A DNA stretch of 5,829 bases. It comes from Bacillota bacterium. Lineage in GTDB: Bacteria > Bacillota > Clostridia > Clostridiales > Caloramatoraceae. Where the stretch lies: assembly GCA_023389275.1 (NCBI GenBank), contig JAEWEN010000037.1, forward strand, positions 1 through 5,829. Direction: 5' to 3'. Every line of letters begins with the position of its first letter. Within the stretch, counting starts at the first letter, position 1. The notes beneath the pieces are model-generated. The model had not been told where the DNA came from, ran no database searches, and saw only the letters and a list, made by a program, of their open reading frames with translations. The position numbers and the translations under genes are program-made. This document shows positions 5,735-5,829 of this stretch, piece by piece.

Positions 5735-5829
5735 TCCAACGCCTGAGCAAAAGAAAAAGATTAATCAAAGTATTGGTGTTTGTAGATGGTTATATAATTC
5801 ATATTTAGCTAAAAATAAAGAGTTGTATA
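5697..5829 (+). CDS. tnpB: TnpB-family protein (IS607/IS605 type), N-terminal part, cut by window end
   Basis: Only the first 44 codons are inside the window. The product begins KRAYKTEINPTPEQKKKI and continues to VCRWLYNSYLAKNKELY, the characteristic N-terminal helix-turn-helix region of TnpB/OrfB proteins. TnpB proteins are RNA-guided RuvC-type nucleases that promote retention of their element; the RuvC and zinc-finger parts and any guide RNA would lie to the right. The start is uncertain. AGGAG (5691-5695) is only 1 base from the ATG at 5697 but 10 bases from an in-frame TTG at 5706. The frame overlaps the end of the tnpA remnant, the usual IS607 arrangement. Nothing in the visible part is broken, so tnpB could be intact although its tnpA partner is dead. 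Confidence 0.85.
   Translation, partial: MKKLKRAYKTEINPTPEQKKKINQSIGVCRWLYNSYLAKNKELY

Overview
The window is very AT-rich and looks like Clostridium-type Firmicute DNA. Codons are A/T-ended, ribosome binding sites are strong and GGAG-like, promoters are near-consensus sigma-A, and the fragments on the right resemble clostridial IS607-family genes. The species cannot be named from the sequence alone.

Positions 132-4991 hold one six-gene operon on the minus strand, read right to left. It starts at a perfect-consensus promoter (5072-5100). The order is: an M20-family amidohydrolase; a MetN-like ABC ATPase in which every catalytic motif is destroyed; a MetI-like permease cut off after its EAA loop; an intact MetN ATPase with its C-terminal NIL domain; an intact MetI permease; and a MetQ/NlpA-type lipoprotein. 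Genes overlap or lie within about 20 bases of each other, so they are probably co-transcribed and partly translationally coupled. The last three form a complete importer of the methionine uptake (MetNIQ) family. The hydrolase would plausibly act in the cytoplasm on an imported N-acylated or peptide-like amino acid. Several residues of the MetQ pocket differ from those I recall for methionine binders, so the substrate is open.

The most unusual part is 2671-3818, a degenerate second copy of metN-metI. The ATPase copy has no intact Walker A, Q-loop, signature, Walker B or H-loop and has lost its NIL domain, yet its frame is open. Its last few codons, which carry the ribosome binding site of the next gene, match those of the intact metN.

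Positions 4992-5435 are intergenic. They hold the operon promoter on the minus strand, two candidate plus-strand promoters, and several small inverted repeats. There is no tRNA, no recognisable riboswitch and no T-box.

Positions 5409-5829, on the plus strand, are the left part of a decayed IS607-family element. It has an 11-bp hairpin with the tnpA ribosome binding site in its loop, a tnpA serine recombinase reduced to fragments by two internal deletions, and the start of a tnpB (RNA-guided nuclease family) gene that overlaps the tnpA end and runs out of the window. Positions 1-131 hold no gene and no convincing terminator.
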